From: Variovorax sp. PBL-H6
GTDB lineage: Bacteria > Pseudomonadota > Gammaproteobacteria > Burkholderiales > Burkholderiaceae_C
Assembly (NCBI RefSeq): GCF_901827155.1
Contig: NZ_LR594659.1
Coordinates: 2,604,001-2,668,000 of the forward strand
Direction: 5' to 3'
Length of the DNA stretch: 64,000 nucleotides
Shown: in pieces, positions 1 to 9,221 of the stretch
How the letters are laid out: the number at the start of each line of letters is the position of its first letter
Position numbering within the stretch: the stretch's first letter is position 1
The notes under the pieces: model-generated
What the model saw: the letters and a program-made list of their open reading frames with translations, nothing else
Told to the model about the DNA's origin: nothing
The model's database searches: none
Position numbers and translations under genes: made by a program

Positions 1-1253
1 AGGGTGATGGCAGCCGCCATCGCGTGGTTCACGAAAGGCGTGAACACGGCGTGCGCGCGCGGCTCCACCGCCTGACCGCCGATGTGCGTGGGCCCGAGCC
101 GGTCGTTGCGCCAGGCGACGCAAGGCGCGGTCGGGCAGATCAGCACGTCATGGTGCGCGAGGAAGCCGGCCAGCGTCGATGCGATTGCGGCGCCCGCGGC
201 ACGCGCCCGCGCCACGTCGGCGCCAGACCACTGCAGCCCGCGCTCGATCTGGCGCGCTACGTCGGGGTCGAAGACCGAAGCATCGCGCCGCCAGGCTTCG
301 CCGAACAGGTCGGCGAGCCCGGTGTGCTGCAGCGGCATCAACGCAGTCTCGTCGGCACCGTCGGGCCAGAGCGGGTCGGCATCGGTGATGTCGAAGCCCG
401 CCATGCGCAACGCCTCGACTGCGCTGGCGATGCATGCCTGCACGTCCTCGTCCACCGGCACGTCGAGGCCCAGGCGCGGGCTGAAGGCCACGCGCAACTG
501 GTTCGCAGCGCGCAGCGGGGCTGGGTCGGGCAGCAGCATGGACGCCGGGTCGCGTGGGTCGGGGCCGGCCATCGCCTCGAACATCAGCGCGGCGTCGGCG
601 ACAGTGCGGGCGATCGGCGCGATCGTCTGGAGCCCGATGAAGGCATGCGCGAAGCCGAAGGGATCGGGGATCGCGCCGAAGGAAGGCTTGAAGCCCACCA
701 CGCCTACGTGCGCGGGCGGTCGCCGGCTCGAGCCGCCGCCATCGGTGCCCAGCGCGAGCGGCGCGAGCCGCGCGGCCACCGCGACGGCGCACCCGCCCGA
801 GGAGCCGCCCGGCGTGAGGGCCGGGTCCATCGGATGGCGCGTGAGCCCGTAGACCTTGTTGGTGGTCAGCCCCTTGCAGGCGAACTCCGAGCTGTTGCCC
901 ATGCCGATCACCAGCGCGCCGGCGGCGCGCAGTCGCTCCACCGACAGCGCATCGCGAGGCGCGACGAAGTCCTGGAACAGCAGCGAACCTTGCGTCACGC
1001 GCTGGTCGCGGACCCAGATCACGTCCTTCACCACCACGGGCACGCCGGCAAGCGGCATCGGTTCCCTGCGGGCGACGCGCGCGCGAAGGGAGGTGATCTC
1101 TGCGTCGAGCGAGGCCGGGACCTCGCCCACCACGGCATTGAGCGTGCCGTTGCGCAACTCGATCTGCCGCAGGCACGCCGCCACGACTTCGCCCGGGTCC
1201 AGCGTTCCCCGCTGCACACGCTGCGCGATCTGTGAGGCGTCGAGGTCAAGCAT
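1..1253 (-). CDS. Amidase-signature family amidase, 3' end cut by window edge
   Basis: Amidase-signature (AS) hydrolase that should cleave a C-N amide bond. From the ATG at 1253 the Ser-cisSer-Lys triad is readable: Lys76 (VVVKD), the GGSSGG loop with Ser151, and nucleophile Ser175 in DGGGSS. The 75- and 24-residue spacings match the family. About 418 codons are inside the window and no stop is reached. The start overlaps the hydantoinase stop by 8 bases (ATGCTTGA), so translation is probably coupled. Sitting after a hydantoinase, it may hydrolyse the ring-opened product or a related amide. The usual hydantoinase partner is an N-carbamoylase of another fold, so the substrate is uncertain. Confidence 0.88.
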   Translation of the reverse strand, partial: MLDLDASQIAQRVQRGTLDPGEVVAACLRQIELRNGTLNAVVGEVPASLDAEITSLRARVARREPMPLAGVPVVVKDVIWVRDQRVTQGSLLFQDFVAPRDALSVERLRAAGALVIGMGNSSEFACKGLTTNKVYGLTRHPMDPALTPGGSSGGCAVAVAARLAPLALGTDGGGSSRRPPAHVGVVGFKPSFGAIPDPFGFAHAFIGLQTIAPIARTVADAALMFEAMAGPDPRDPASMLLPDPAPLRAANQLRVAFSPRLGLDVPVDEDVQACIASAVEALRMAGFDITDADPLWPDGADETALMPLQHTGLADLFGEAWRRDASVFDPDVARQIERGLQWSGADVARARAAGAAIASTLAGFLAHHDVLICPTAPCVAWRNDRLGPTHIGGQAVEPRAHAVFTPFVNHAMAAAIT

Positions 1254-2736
1254 GCGGGGGTGCCTTTGCAAGCTTGGCCAGCGCATCGGGCAAGTTGCCC
1301 ACGTAGGCGCCGTTCGCCGCATCGCCCGGCTTGGGGCGCGCCATTTCGGGCTTGCCGCAGGGCAGGAACTCGCCATGGCCCGAGGGCGCGCAGGGCTTGC
1401 CCTCGTCCCACACGCGCTCGCCGCGCACGAGGGTCGTCACGGGCCAGCCGGTGACCTGCATGCCTTCGTAGGGCGTGTAGTCCACGTCGTGGTGCAGCAG
1501 GCGGTTCTCGATGGTGACCTCCTTGTTCGGGTCCCAGATCGCGATGTCGGCGTCCGAGCCGATGGCGATCGTGCCCTTGCGCGGGTGCAGGCCGTAGAGC
1601 CGCGCCGGGTTGGTTGCCGTCAGGCTCACGAACTGGTTGAGCGTGATGCGCCCGGTGCGCACGCCTTCGGAGAAGAGCAGCGGCAGGCGCGTCTCCAGCC
1701 CCGGAATGCCGTTGGGGATGTGGCGGAAGGCCACCTCCTTGCCGCCGGGCTTCTTGCCCTGCGGATCGTCGAAGCGAAACGGCGCGTGGTCGGAGGAGAC
1801 GATGGTGAAGAGCCCGTCGGACAGGCCCTCCCACACGACGCGCTGGTTGGCCCGATCCCGCGGCGGCGGGCTGCACACGCACTTGGCGCCCTCGTAGCCG
1901 CCGCCCAGGTCGTCCGCGCTGAGGAACAGGTACTGCGGGCAGGTCTCGGCATAGAGGCGCATGCCCCGGCCGCGCGCCCAGCGGATCTGCTCGATGGCTT
2001 CGCGGCCGGACACGTGCACGATCAGGATCGGCACGTCCACCAGCTCCGATAGCGTGATCGCACGGTGCGTCGCCTCGCGCTCGATGGCCATGGGGCGCGA
2101 GGTCGCGTGGAAGAGCGGTGCAGTGTGCCCGGCTTCCTCCAGCGTCTCGGTGAGCCAGGCGATGCAGTCGGCGTTCTCGGCATGGATCATCGCCAGCGCT
2201 CCGTGCCTGCGCGCCACCGCGAGCAGGCGCAGGATCTGGCGGTCGTCCAGCTTCATGTCGTCGTACGTCATGTAGATCTTGAACGAGGAGTAGCCCTCGG
2301 CGATCAGGGCCGGCAGCTCTTCGCGCAGCACCTGCTCGGTGGGGTCGGTCACGATCATGTGGAAGGCATAGTCCACCACCGCCTTGCGCCCTGCGCGCCG
2401 GTGGTAGTCCTCCACCGCGGCGCGCAGCGACTGGCCCTTGATTTGCGCGGCGAAGGGGATCACCGTGGTGGTGCCGCCGCAGGCCGCCGAGCGCGTGCCG
2501 CTGGCAAAGTCGTCGGCCATGCGCAGGCCTTCGTCCATCGGCTGGTCGAGGTGGCAGTGGGCATCGACGCCGCCGGGCAGCACCAGCTTGCCCCGCGCAT
2601 CGATCTCGTCGCGGCCGCGCGCGAGCTCCTGCCCGAGTGCGACCACCCGGCCGCCGCGGATGCCGATGTCGGCCTGCATGGTTTCCGAGGCGGTCGCGAC
2701 CAGGCCGTTGCGGATGACGGTGTCGAAGCCTTGCAC
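1246..2736 (-). CDS. Dihydropyrimidinase / D-hydantoinase-type cyclic amidohydrolase
   Basis: Metal-dependent ring-opening of hydantoins or dihydropyrimidines in the cytoplasm. Numbered from the chosen GTG, the binuclear metal site is complete: His60 and His62 (DAHCHLD), Lys153 to be carbamylated (SSFKIYM), His185 (MIHAEN), His241 (IVHVSG) and Asp316 (SSDHAPF). The product is 496 residues, typical for the family. I chose GTG at 2736 because AAGGA lies 7 bases before it. The frame also extends to a TTG at 2772 that overlaps the MFS stop, without a good ribosome site. It is the middle gene of an MFS-hydantoinase-amidase operon. Hydantoinase and allantoinase-like activities cannot be separated by eye. 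Confidence 0.9.
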   Translation of the reverse strand: MQGFDTVIRNGLVATASETMQADIGIRGGRVVALGQELARGRDEIDARGKLVLPGGVDAHCHLDQPMDEGLRMADDFASGTRSAACGGTTTVIPFAAQIKGQSLRAAVEDYHRRAGRKAVVDYAFHMIVTDPTEQVLREELPALIAEGYSSFKIYMTYDDMKLDDRQILRLLAVARRHGALAMIHAENADCIAWLTETLEEAGHTAPLFHATSRPMAIEREATHRAITLSELVDVPILIVHVSGREAIEQIRWARGRGMRLYAETCPQYLFLSADDLGGGYEGAKCVCSPPPRDRANQRVVWEGLSDGLFTIVSSDHAPFRFDDPQGKKPGGKEVAFRHIPNGIPGLETRLPLLFSEGVRTGRITLNQFVSLTATNPARLYGLHPRKGTIAIGSDADIAIWDPNKEVTIENRLLHHDVDYTPYEGMQVTGWPVTTLVRGERVWDEGKPCAPSGHGEFLPCGKPEMARPKPGDAANGAYVGNLPDALAKLAKAPPHA

Positions 2737-2768
2737 TTGCGTTTCCTTCTCTTGCTTGCCGGCGGCGC

Positions 2769-4094
2769 TCAATGGCCCGCGTCCTTGAGGTCGATGCGTG
2801 CGGTCTCGCGTGCCGCGAAGGCAGCCACCGCGATCAGCGCGCAGACGATCGCGAGGTAAATGGCCACAGGCGTCGTCGAGTTGAAGCGCGCGATCAGCGC
2901 GGTGGCGATGATCGGCGCCAGTGCGCCGCCGAAGACGCCCGCGAACTGGAAGCCGAGCGAGGCGCCCGTCACCCGAACGCGGGTCGCGAACAACTCCGGC
3001 AGGAAGGAGGCGAGCGGCGAAAACATGAACGACACCAGCACCATGCCCACGAAGGACGCCGCCATGATCAGGGCCGGGTCGCGCGTCTGCACCATCTGCA
3101 TGAACACGAAGGCCCAGAGCGCGCCGCCGATGCCGCCGATCATGAGCACCGGCCGGCGGCCGATGCGGTCGGACAGCCAGCCGGCCACCGGGATGAAGAT
3201 CATCTGCGCCACGGCGCCCAGGAGCACTGCGTTGAGTGCAATCGACTTCGGCAGGCCCAGCTGCGTCGGCACGAAGTACAGCAGGAAGAGGGTGAACACA
3301 TAGAAGGCGATGTCGCCGCCCAGCCGCGCGAAGAAGGCGATGGCGAGCTGCGGCTTGTAGTGGCGCAGCACCTCCTTGATCGGCGCGTGCGCTTCATGGC
3401 CCTTGGCCTCCTTCTCGAACACCTTGGATTCCGCCACGCTCATGCGGATGTACAGGCCAACGACCACGAGAATGGCGCTCAGCATGAAGGGAATGCGCCA
3501 GCCCCATGAGAGGAAGGCTTCTTCGGACACCTGCCAGGTGACCAGCGCGAAGGCGCCGTTGGCGAGCAGCAGCCCGATGGGCGCCGCGATCTGCACCACG
3601 GCGCCGAGCAGTCCGCGCCGCTTGCCCTCCGGGTCGAGCTCGTTGACCATGATGGCCGCGCCGCCCCATTCGCCGCCCAGCGCCAGGCCCTGGATGATGC
3701 GCAGCAGGACCAGCAGGATGGGCGCCAGCATGCCGGCCTGGCCGAAGGTCGGCAGGCAGCCGATCAGGAAGGTGGCCAATCCCATCATCAGCAGCGTGAT
3801 GAAGAGGATGGACTTGCGGCCCAGCTTGTCGCCGAAGTGCCCGAACACCGCTGCACCCAGCGGACGCGCGACGAAGGCGACGCCATAGCTCGCGAAGGAC
3901 AGCAGTGTCGCCACCAACGGCTCGCTCTGCGGAAAGAACAGCTTCGGGAAGACCAGGGCTGCCGCCGAGCCGTAGATGAAGTGGTCGTAGAACTCCAGCG
4001 TCGTCCCGGCCAGGCTGGCGGCCGCCACGCGCTTGGTGGATGAGGGGCTGGCCTCGCGTTCGGCTGTCCCGCCGATGGGCATGGTTGCATGCAT
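2769..4094 (-). CDS. MFS transporter, metabolite:H+ symporter (MHS) type
   Basis: Inner-membrane major facilitator carrier of 441 residues with about 12 hydrophobic segments. The family marks are the N-terminal LEFYDHFIYG segment and the loop 2-3 motif GHFGDKLGRK, repeated in the second half as WLSDRIGRR. This resembles ProP/KgtP-like symporters for organic acids or zwitterions. Start ATG at 4094 has GGAG 8 bases upstream; an in-frame start further out at 4172 has no such site. It is first in the operon with the hydantoinase and amidase, so it probably imports their substrate. The GntR gene diverges from it. Confidence 0.9.
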   Translation of the reverse strand: MHATMPIGGTAEREASPSSTKRVAAASLAGTTLEFYDHFIYGSAAALVFPKLFFPQSEPLVATLLSFASYGVAFVARPLGAAVFGHFGDKLGRKSILFITLLMMGLATFLIGCLPTFGQAGMLAPILLVLLRIIQGLALGGEWGGAAIMVNELDPEGKRRGLLGAVVQIAAPIGLLLANGAFALVTWQVSEEAFLSWGWRIPFMLSAILVVVGLYIRMSVAESKVFEKEAKGHEAHAPIKEVLRHYKPQLAIAFFARLGGDIAFYVFTLFLLYFVPTQLGLPKSIALNAVLLGAVAQMIFIPVAGWLSDRIGRRPVLMIGGIGGALWAFVFMQMVQTRDPALIMAASFVGMVLVSFMFSPLASFLPELFATRVRVTGASLGFQFAGVFGGALAPIIATALIARFNSTTPVAIYLAIVCALIAVAAFAARETARIDLKDAGH

Positions 4095-4199
4095 TCGCTT
4101 GTCTCCGTGAGTGATGGAAGTGAGGGGCTGAATCGTTGCGCGGGCAAAAGATAGGCGATAACCGATGTGCAATCAAGAAGAAATTTGTACATCGCTAAA

Positions 4200-4227
4200 A
4201 ACATTTATGTTCTTCGGCTAGGCCTAG
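4200..4227. promoter_or_regulatory. Two short palindromes in the MFS/GntR divergent promoter region
   Basis: Two symmetric elements lie between the divergent genes: AACATTTATGTT at 4200-4211 (5-base arms around TT) and the perfect CTAGGCCTAG at 4218-4227. The intergenic region is clearly more AT-rich than the coding DNA. Either element could be the operator of the adjacent GntR-family regulator; the binding assignment is inference. Confidence 0.35.
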
Positions 4228-4356
4228 TGGATAACCCGGACCTGGCAGCAGCTTTCTTGGTGCATTCCTAAGAAAAGCGGGTGCAATTGGGCGATGATTG
4301 GCCGCATAACCGCCATACAATCCAAAGAGATCTGATGTTCAAAAGGAATCGAGACA

Positions 4357-5058
4357 ATGGCCAAAACGACCAGCACGGACGTTGATGCCCCGGGTGCGCC
4401 TTCCGTCGAGGAGATCAGCGAACGCATCCTCCAGGCCGTCTGGGAGCACCGGCTGCCGCCCGGCACCAAGCTGGTCGAGGAGAAGCTGTCCGAGGTCTTC
4501 GGCGTGAGCCGCACCAAGGTCCGGCTGGCACTTGGCAAGCTGTCACACGACAGCATCCTCACGGTCGAGCCCAACCGCGGCACCTTCGTCGCCAGCCCGA
4601 CCGTCGAGCAGGCGCGACAGGTGTTCAATGCGCGGCGCGTGCTGGAGCCGGCGCTGCTGCGCGACCTGTCGGGCCAGGTGCGGCGCGAGCAGCTCGCGCG
4701 CCTGCGCAAGAACATCGCGCTCGAGAGCGAGGCCCGCGAGCGCAACGACCGGCGCGCGACCATCCGGCTCTCGGGCCAGTTCCACCTGCTGATCGCCGAG
4801 CTCGGGCAGAACCCGTACCTGCACAAGTGCATCCGCGAGCTGTGCTCGCTGACCTGCCTGGTGATCGCGCTCTACGACGCGCCCGGCACGCCCGCCTGCC
4901 CGCACCACGAGCACGATGCCATCGTCGACGCGCTGGAGCAGGGCGATGCCGAGCGCGCCTGCATGCTGATGATCGAGCACCTCACGCACGTCGAGAACAC
5001 GCTGCGCCTCGAGATGCCGGGGGAAGAGGAAATCGACTTTCGCGCCGTGTTCGCCTGA
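4357..5058 (+). CDS. GntR-family regulator, FCD (FadR) subfamily
   Basis: DNA-binding repressor or activator of 233 residues. The N-terminal winged helix covers roughly residues 15-80, with the helix-turn-helix around EEKLSEVFGVSRTKVRLAL, followed by an all-helical FCD ligand domain from about 90 to 220. AAGGA precedes the ATG at 4357. It is divergent from the MFS-hydantoinase-amidase operon, so the likely role is ligand-responsive control of that operon, with the ligand perhaps a cyclic amide or breakdown product. The wing motif EPNRGTFVA is typical. Confidence 0.9.
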   Translation: MAKTTSTDVDAPGAPSVEEISERILQAVWEHRLPPGTKLVEEKLSEVFGVSRTKVRLALGKLSHDSILTVEPNRGTFVASPTVEQARQVFNARRVLEPALLRDLSGQVRREQLARLRKNIALESEARERNDRRATIRLSGQFHLLIAELGQNPYLHKCIRELCSLTCLVIALYDAPGTPACPHHEHDAIVDALEQGDAERACMLMIEHLTHVENTLRLEMPGEEEIDFRAVFA

Positions 5059-5077
5059 GCCGCGCGCTCCGGCTCAG
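5055..5077. terminator. Inverted repeat between convergent genes, possible terminator
   Basis: CTGAGCCG (5055-5062) pairs perfectly with CGGCTCAG (5070-5077) across a 7-base loop, just at the end of the GntR gene and before the stop of the convergent glycosyltransferase. There is no T-run on either side, so an intrinsic terminator is only possible. Confidence 0.3.
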
Positions 5078-5084
5078 CCGGCCC

Positions 5085-6209
5085 TCAGGTCCGGCGCAGC
5101 AGCCTGCGCAGCATGGTCTTGAGCGGGCTCGCTCCGAAGATCAGCTGCGAGTACGAGAGGAAGAGCGCGCGGGGCAGCAGCACGCTGCCGTAGTAGTAGA
5201 TGCGGTACTGCCGCGGCCCCTGGCGCGTGTCGGGGTGGCGCAGCGCGCGCCGCAGCAGGCCGAGGTCCTTGCCTTCTCCCGACAGCCAGCGCTCGAGGAA
5301 ACTGAGCCAGAGATAACCTCCCTGGTCCTCGAGCGGCCGCCACAGCGCCGAGGCGCCGGACTGCTGGCGCTCGAGCTGTGCGCGCAGCCACAGGTCGAAG
5401 CGGGCGGCGCGCTGCCGCATCGCCTTGATCTGCGCCACCGACACCATCGAGCCCTGAGTTGCCGAGGCGCCGTGCACGCGGTAGCGCGTCATCGGCTCGG
5501 GAATCCAGGCGCAGGGGCTGAGCAGCGCCGCTGCCGTGCAAAGCTGCAGGTCCTGGTACATCGTGCGGTCGGCGTCCACCGGGCCGATGGCCTCCAGGAC
5601 TTCGCGCCGGAAGGCGAGCCCCGAGGTCAGCGATAGGACGAGGCAGGAGGCCGCCTTCAAGGTCTCGGTGGCCAGCCAGCCCTCCGGCGCACGGCCGCCG
5701 GGATAGTAGGGCGCCAGGCCCAGGTGGGGCCGGCCCTCCGAGAAGCGCTGCATGGCGTTGTGCGTCCAGCCCGGAAGGTGCCCGTCCAAGCGCCGGCGAA
5801 GTGCATCCAGCACCTTCTCGATGCGTCGCGGCGCGATCGCGTCGTCCGCGTCGAGCAGCAGCACCACGTCGCCGGTGCAGGCGGCGAGGGCGGCGTTGGT
5901 GGCCGCGCAGATGCCACCGTTGGGCTGGTGGATGGGCTGGACCTGCGCGAAGCGCGCTGCGTAGCCAACGAGGATTTGCGCGCTGTCGTCGGTGGAGCCG
6001 TCGTTCACCACCACGATCTGGTCTGGCGGCACGGTCTGGCCGAGGCAGCTGTCGAGGCATTCGGGCAGGAAGCGGCCGTAGTTGAAACAGATGATCGCGA
6101 TGCTCACCTTCGGCACGGCCGGCAGCTCGGCCAGTGCCATGGGCTCGATCGCGAACGGTGCCTCGAACGGAATTTTCTCGAATTTCACGACAGCGACCTC
6201 AAAGGCCAC
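5085..6209 (-). CDS. Family 2 glycosyltransferase
   Basis: GT-A fold glycosyltransferase of 374 residues. The nucleotide-sugar domain starts at about residue 35 (VSIAIICFNYGRFL), with VVVNDGSTDDS and the metal-binding LLDADDAI near 115-122. A hydrophobic, tryptophan-rich C-terminal part may associate with the membrane. The acceptor is unknown. An internal ATG at 6140 would also keep the whole GT2 domain. It is the last gene of a same-strand run after the nitrobindin-like gene, from which it is separated by 122 bases, and it has no other polysaccharide genes around it. Confidence 0.85.
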   Translation of the reverse strand: MAFEVAVVKFEKIPFEAPFAIEPMALAELPAVPKVSIAIICFNYGRFLPECLDSCLGQTVPPDQIVVVNDGSTDDSAQILVGYAARFAQVQPIHQPNGGICAATNAALAACTGDVVLLLDADDAIAPRRIEKVLDALRRRLDGHLPGWTHNAMQRFSEGRPHLGLAPYYPGGRAPEGWLATETLKAASCLVLSLTSGLAFRREVLEAIGPVDADRTMYQDLQLCTAAALLSPCAWIPEPMTRYRVHGASATQGSMVSVAQIKAMRQRAARFDLWLRAQLERQQSGASALWRPLEDQGGYLWLSFLERWLSGEGKDLGLLRRALRHPDTRQGPRQYRIYYYGSVLLPRALFLSYSQLIFGASPLKTMLRRLLRRT

Positions 6210-6331
6210 AGGGGCGGCGTCCGGATTGTGCCCGCGGATTGCGCATGGTTCGCAGGTGTTACAGCTCCTGGCGCGCCCGTTCCTCTACCCCGTCGGCATG
6301 ACGCGCTCGCCGCACTGGCGATCCGTGCGAT

Positions 6332-6967
6332 TCAGGCCTGCACGGCCAGGGGGTTCGGCGAGGGCTCGCCCACCTTCGTGAGCGTGTTGCGGTCGGTGTG
6401 GTGGAAGGGCTCCGCCTGTCCCTGGATCTGCATCACGGTGTCCTGGTCATAGGACCAGGTCCCGTCCGCGTTGAAGGCGACCTCGATGCGCCATTCCAGC
6501 GTGGTGAAGGCATGCTCGATGAACGGGTTGGAGACGATGCCGTTCACCAGGCTCCCGTGCGTGGCCACGAGCTCGAAGCGATCTGCATCGGGGCTGGCAT
6601 GGCCAGTGGCCATTGCGACCTGGCCGCGCGGGATCGCCAGCGTGTGCATGACCGTGCCGGTGGCGGGCTCCCACAGCCAGTAGCCGACCTGGTCGTGGTA
6701 CGCCTTGGTCAGGCCCGGCTTGTGGATGAAGGTGTGGTAGCGCAGCCCATAAAGCACCTGCGGGCCATTGGTCTGCGGGTCGATCGGCTGCAGCTCGTAG
6801 TGCTCCACGTAGACCTGCGTCTTCGGCCCCTGCGCCTTGGGCTTGACGTCAACGCCCCTCTCGCCGCGCCATAGGCCCGCCATACGGCGCAGCGGCCCGA
6901 GATTGTCGAGAGTTCGTCCATCCAGGTCGGAAGGCTCGGTGTAGATGTCGTCGGGAAATTGGGCCAT
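6332..6967 (-). CDS. FABP/nitrobindin-like heme-binding beta-barrel protein
   Basis: Small soluble beta-barrel of 211 residues of the nitrobindin (THAP4-C / DUF1794) type. Visible marks are the early LAGLWRGERG segment corresponding to the family's G-x-W-x-G signature, alternating strands through the middle (YHTFIHKPG, YWLWEPATG, LAIPRGQ), and a C-terminal PFHHTDRNTL stretch where characterised nitrobindins place the axial heme histidine. Known members bind ferric heme and react with nitric oxide or peroxynitrite. It follows the AttH-like gene by 108 bases on the same strand. Heme binding here is inferred. Confidence 0.75.
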   Translation of the reverse strand: MAQFPDDIYTEPSDLDGRTLDNLGPLRRMAGLWRGERGVDVKPKAQGPKTQVYVEHYELQPIDPQTNGPQVLYGLRYHTFIHKPGLTKAYHDQVGYWLWEPATGTVMHTLAIPRGQVAMATGHASPDADRFELVATHGSLVNGIVSNPFIEHAFTTLEWRIEVAFNADGTWSYDQDTVMQIQGQAEPFHHTDRNTLTKVGEPSPNPLAVQA

Positions 6968-7075
6968 GGGCGGGCGATCGATGGGGTGGTGGAGGCGCTT
7001 CGGCAGCGGGTGAGCGAGGCGCCGATGCGATACGGATTCTGCCTGTCGCGCCCGCCCGCGGACACGACCGCTGGC

Positions 7076-8134
7076 CTACATCCGCAACGGCTCGGCGTAC
7101 CCCGTCATCTCCAGGTACCCGCGACCGATGCGCCGGTTGCTCGCGTCCAGCAGGTCGCTCACCCCCTCCCAGTAGACGCCGCCGGTCGAGCCCCGGCTGT
7201 CGAGCTCCTGGTCGTCGAGCAGGGACTGCACGATGAAGGTGCCCGCGGGCGTGTCGATGCGCCAGCGCAGTGGATAGACGGCGCGGGTGCGCGGACTGGT
7301 CCAGGCGCTCGTGCCTTCGAAGCGGACTTCGTCGGCGCCGAACACGCGCAGCTGGCCATCGGCGCTGCGCAGCGATCCGCCGAACCACAAGGCCGAGCCG
7401 TCGCGGCGGTGGATGCGAAAGGCCATCAGTGCGCCGCCATCGTCCAGGTTCATGCCGACCCAGTCCCACCCCGCCGCGTCGGGATGCAGGTAGGCGTCGC
7501 TCCACTCGTGGTCCAGCCACGCGCGGCCCTGCACATCGAAGCCATGGCCCTGGATGCTGAGGCGGCCCTGCGTCGCGAGCTGCGGCTCGCTGTAGTAGTA
7601 GCTGGCCTGTTCGGCGTTGGGCCCCTTGCGCGACAGGCCTTCCTTGCCTTGCAGCAGCACCGGGCCGGCCGGCGTGAAGCGCAGGTCGATCGCGAAACCC
7701 TCGGCCGGCAGGCGGCCCGTGTAGCCGCCGGCGTCTCGCCTGAGCGTCCAGTTGCGCAGCCGGATGTCGGTATCTTCTTCAGCGGCAGATGCGATGCCGA
7801 AGCCCGCGCGCGCGATGCGCTGGTCGTGCCAGAGCCTGCGCGCCTGGAGGTCGGTGATGGCCGCGTGCGCGAAGATCATCTGCCGCGCCGCGAAGGCCGA
7901 GCGCATCTGCTGCGTGGCCTCCACGCGCGAGCGGAAGAACGTGAGCTGAAAGCCGAACTCGCGCGTGCCCGAGCGGGCATGCCCGGTGATGTACCACCAC
8001 TCGGTGCGCAGCTCCGGATGGCTGCCGAAGTCGCGCGGGAACTGCATCGTGCGCGCGGGCAGCGCCCATGCCGGCGGCAGTGCCAGCGCGGTCATGGCGA
8101 GCAGGGCGCGCCGCGACAGTCCGTGCAGGCCCAT
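7076..8134 (-). CDS. AttH/CrtC-family lipocalin-like secreted protein
   Basis: Secreted protein of 352 residues built of two lipocalin-like domains (CrtC/AttH family). The N-terminus has a twin-arginine-like signal (SRRALLAMTALALPPAWA). The first domain carries TEWWYITGHA and FGFQLTFFRSR; the second carries AWLDHEWSDAYL and WDWVGMNLDDGG. Members of this family are repeatedly encoded beside FtsX-like permeases and a LolD-like ATPase, suggesting a periplasmic lipophilic-ligand carrier. The start lies 5 bases after the stop of the PLP gene, and the permease is two genes upstream, so one operon is likely. A carotenoid hydratase function is unlikely because no carotenoid genes are present. Confidence 0.82.
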   Translation of the reverse strand: MGLHGLSRRALLAMTALALPPAWALPARTMQFPRDFGSHPELRTEWWYITGHARSGTREFGFQLTFFRSRVEATQQMRSAFAARQMIFAHAAITDLQARRLWHDQRIARAGFGIASAAEEDTDIRLRNWTLRRDAGGYTGRLPAEGFAIDLRFTPAGPVLLQGKEGLSRKGPNAEQASYYYSEPQLATQGRLSIQGHGFDVQGRAWLDHEWSDAYLHPDAAGWDWVGMNLDDGGALMAFRIHRRDGSALWFGGSLRSADGQLRVFGADEVRFEGTSAWTSPRTRAVYPLRWRIDTPAGTFIVQSLLDDQELDSRGSTGGVYWEGVSDLLDASNRRIGRGYLEMTGYAEPLRM

Positions 8135-8139
8135 GGTCG

Positions 8140-9219
8140 TCAGCCCGCGAGCGCGACCTGCACGCGCTGCTCGGCCGCGTGGCAGTCGCCAAAGTTCTGC
8201 GCCACCCAGTCGAGGTCGTGGTAGCTCGGCAGGTAGCGCTCGCCCGCATCGCACAGCAGCGAAAGGATGGAGCCCTGCCGCCCGGCGGCCCGCATCCCGC
8301 CAGCCAGTGCCAGCATGCCGATGAAGTTGGTGCCGGTCGAAGGCCCCACCTTGCGGCCCAGCAGGCGCGAGAGCACGCGCATCGCGGCCACCGACTCGGC
8401 GTTCGGCACTTCGATCATGCGGTTGACCAGCGAGGGAATGAAACTGGGCTCCACCCGAGGCCGGCCGATGCCCTCGATGCGCGAGCCCGATGCCGTCAAC
8501 GTCACGTCGCCGCTGCGGTGGTACGCCGAGAACACCGAGCCTTCGGGGTCGGCCACGCAGACCTGCGTGTCGTGGCAGCGGAAGCGCACATAGCGCCCGA
8601 TCGTGGCACTGGTGCCGCCGGTGCCGGCGCCCACCACGATCCAGGCCGGCACCGGATGCCGCTCGTGCGTCATCTGCTGGAACATGCTCTCGGCGATGTT
8701 GTTGTTGCCGCGCCAGTCGGTGGCACGCTCGGCGTAGGTGAACTGGTCCATGTAGTGGCCGCGCTCGCGCTGGGCCAGTGCGCGGGCCTCGTCGTACACC
8801 TGCGCCGCGTGGTCGACGAAATGGCAGCGGCCGCCGTAGAAATCGATCTGCGCGATCTTCTCGGGCGAGGTGCTCCCCGGCATCACCGCGATGAAGGGCA
8901 GGCCGAGCAGGCGCGCGAAGTAGGCCTCGCTCACCGCGGTCGAGCCGCTCGAGGCCTCGACGATCGTCGTGCCTTCGCCGATCCAGCCGTTGCACAGCGC
9001 ATAAAGAAAGAGCGAGCGCGCCAGCCGGTGCTTGAGGCTGCCGGTCGGGTGCGTCGATTCGTCCTTCAGGTAGAAGTCGATGCCGTGCGCGGCGAAGCCG
9101 GGCAGCGGCAGCGGGATCAGGTGCGTGTCGGCGCTGCGCTGGTAGTCAGCCTCGATGCGGCGGATCGCGCCAGCGAGCCAGCCGGCGCAGGGGGGAGGGG
9201 ACGCGTTCATGGGGCGCAT
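8140..9219 (-). CDS. PLP-dependent cysteine-synthase-family protein
   Basis: Fold type II PLP enzyme of 359 residues. The Schiff-base lysine is in PTGSLKHR (about residue 58), the substrate loop is [10 protein letters not shown], and the phosphate-binding glycine loop is [12 protein letters not shown]. It resembles cysteine synthase / cystathionine beta-synthase enzymes but has an extended C-terminus and divergent loops. The true reaction is unknown; a sulphur or beta-replacement role is only a family expectation. The start is the ATG at 9219, two bases after the permease stop, with GGAAGA upstream inside the permease gene. It lies between the permease and AttH genes, an odd but apparently fixed arrangement. 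Confidence 0.82.
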   Translation of the reverse strand: MRPMNASPPPCAGWLAGAIRRIEADYQRSADTHLIPLPLPGFAAHGIDFYLKDESTHPTGSLKHRLARSLFLYALCNGWIGEGTTIVEASSGSTAVSEAYFARLLGLPFIAVMPGSTSPEKIAQIDFYGGRCHFVDHAAQVYDEARALAQRERGHYMDQFTYAERATDWRGNNNIAESMFQQMTHERHPVPAWIVVGAGTGGTSATIGRYVRFRCHDTQVCVADPEGSVFSAYHRSGDVTLTASGSRIEGIGRPRVEPSFIPSLVNRMIEVPNAESVAAMRVLSRLLGRKVGPSTGTNFIGMLALAGGMRAAGRQGSILSLLCDAGERYLPSYHDLDWVAQNFGDCHAAEQRVQVALAG

Positions 9220-9221
9220 TG

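Noticed and set aside
24..1235. A 403-codon plus-strand frame at the window start
   Set aside because: The minus strand encodes an amidase with its complete catalytic triad over the same bases.
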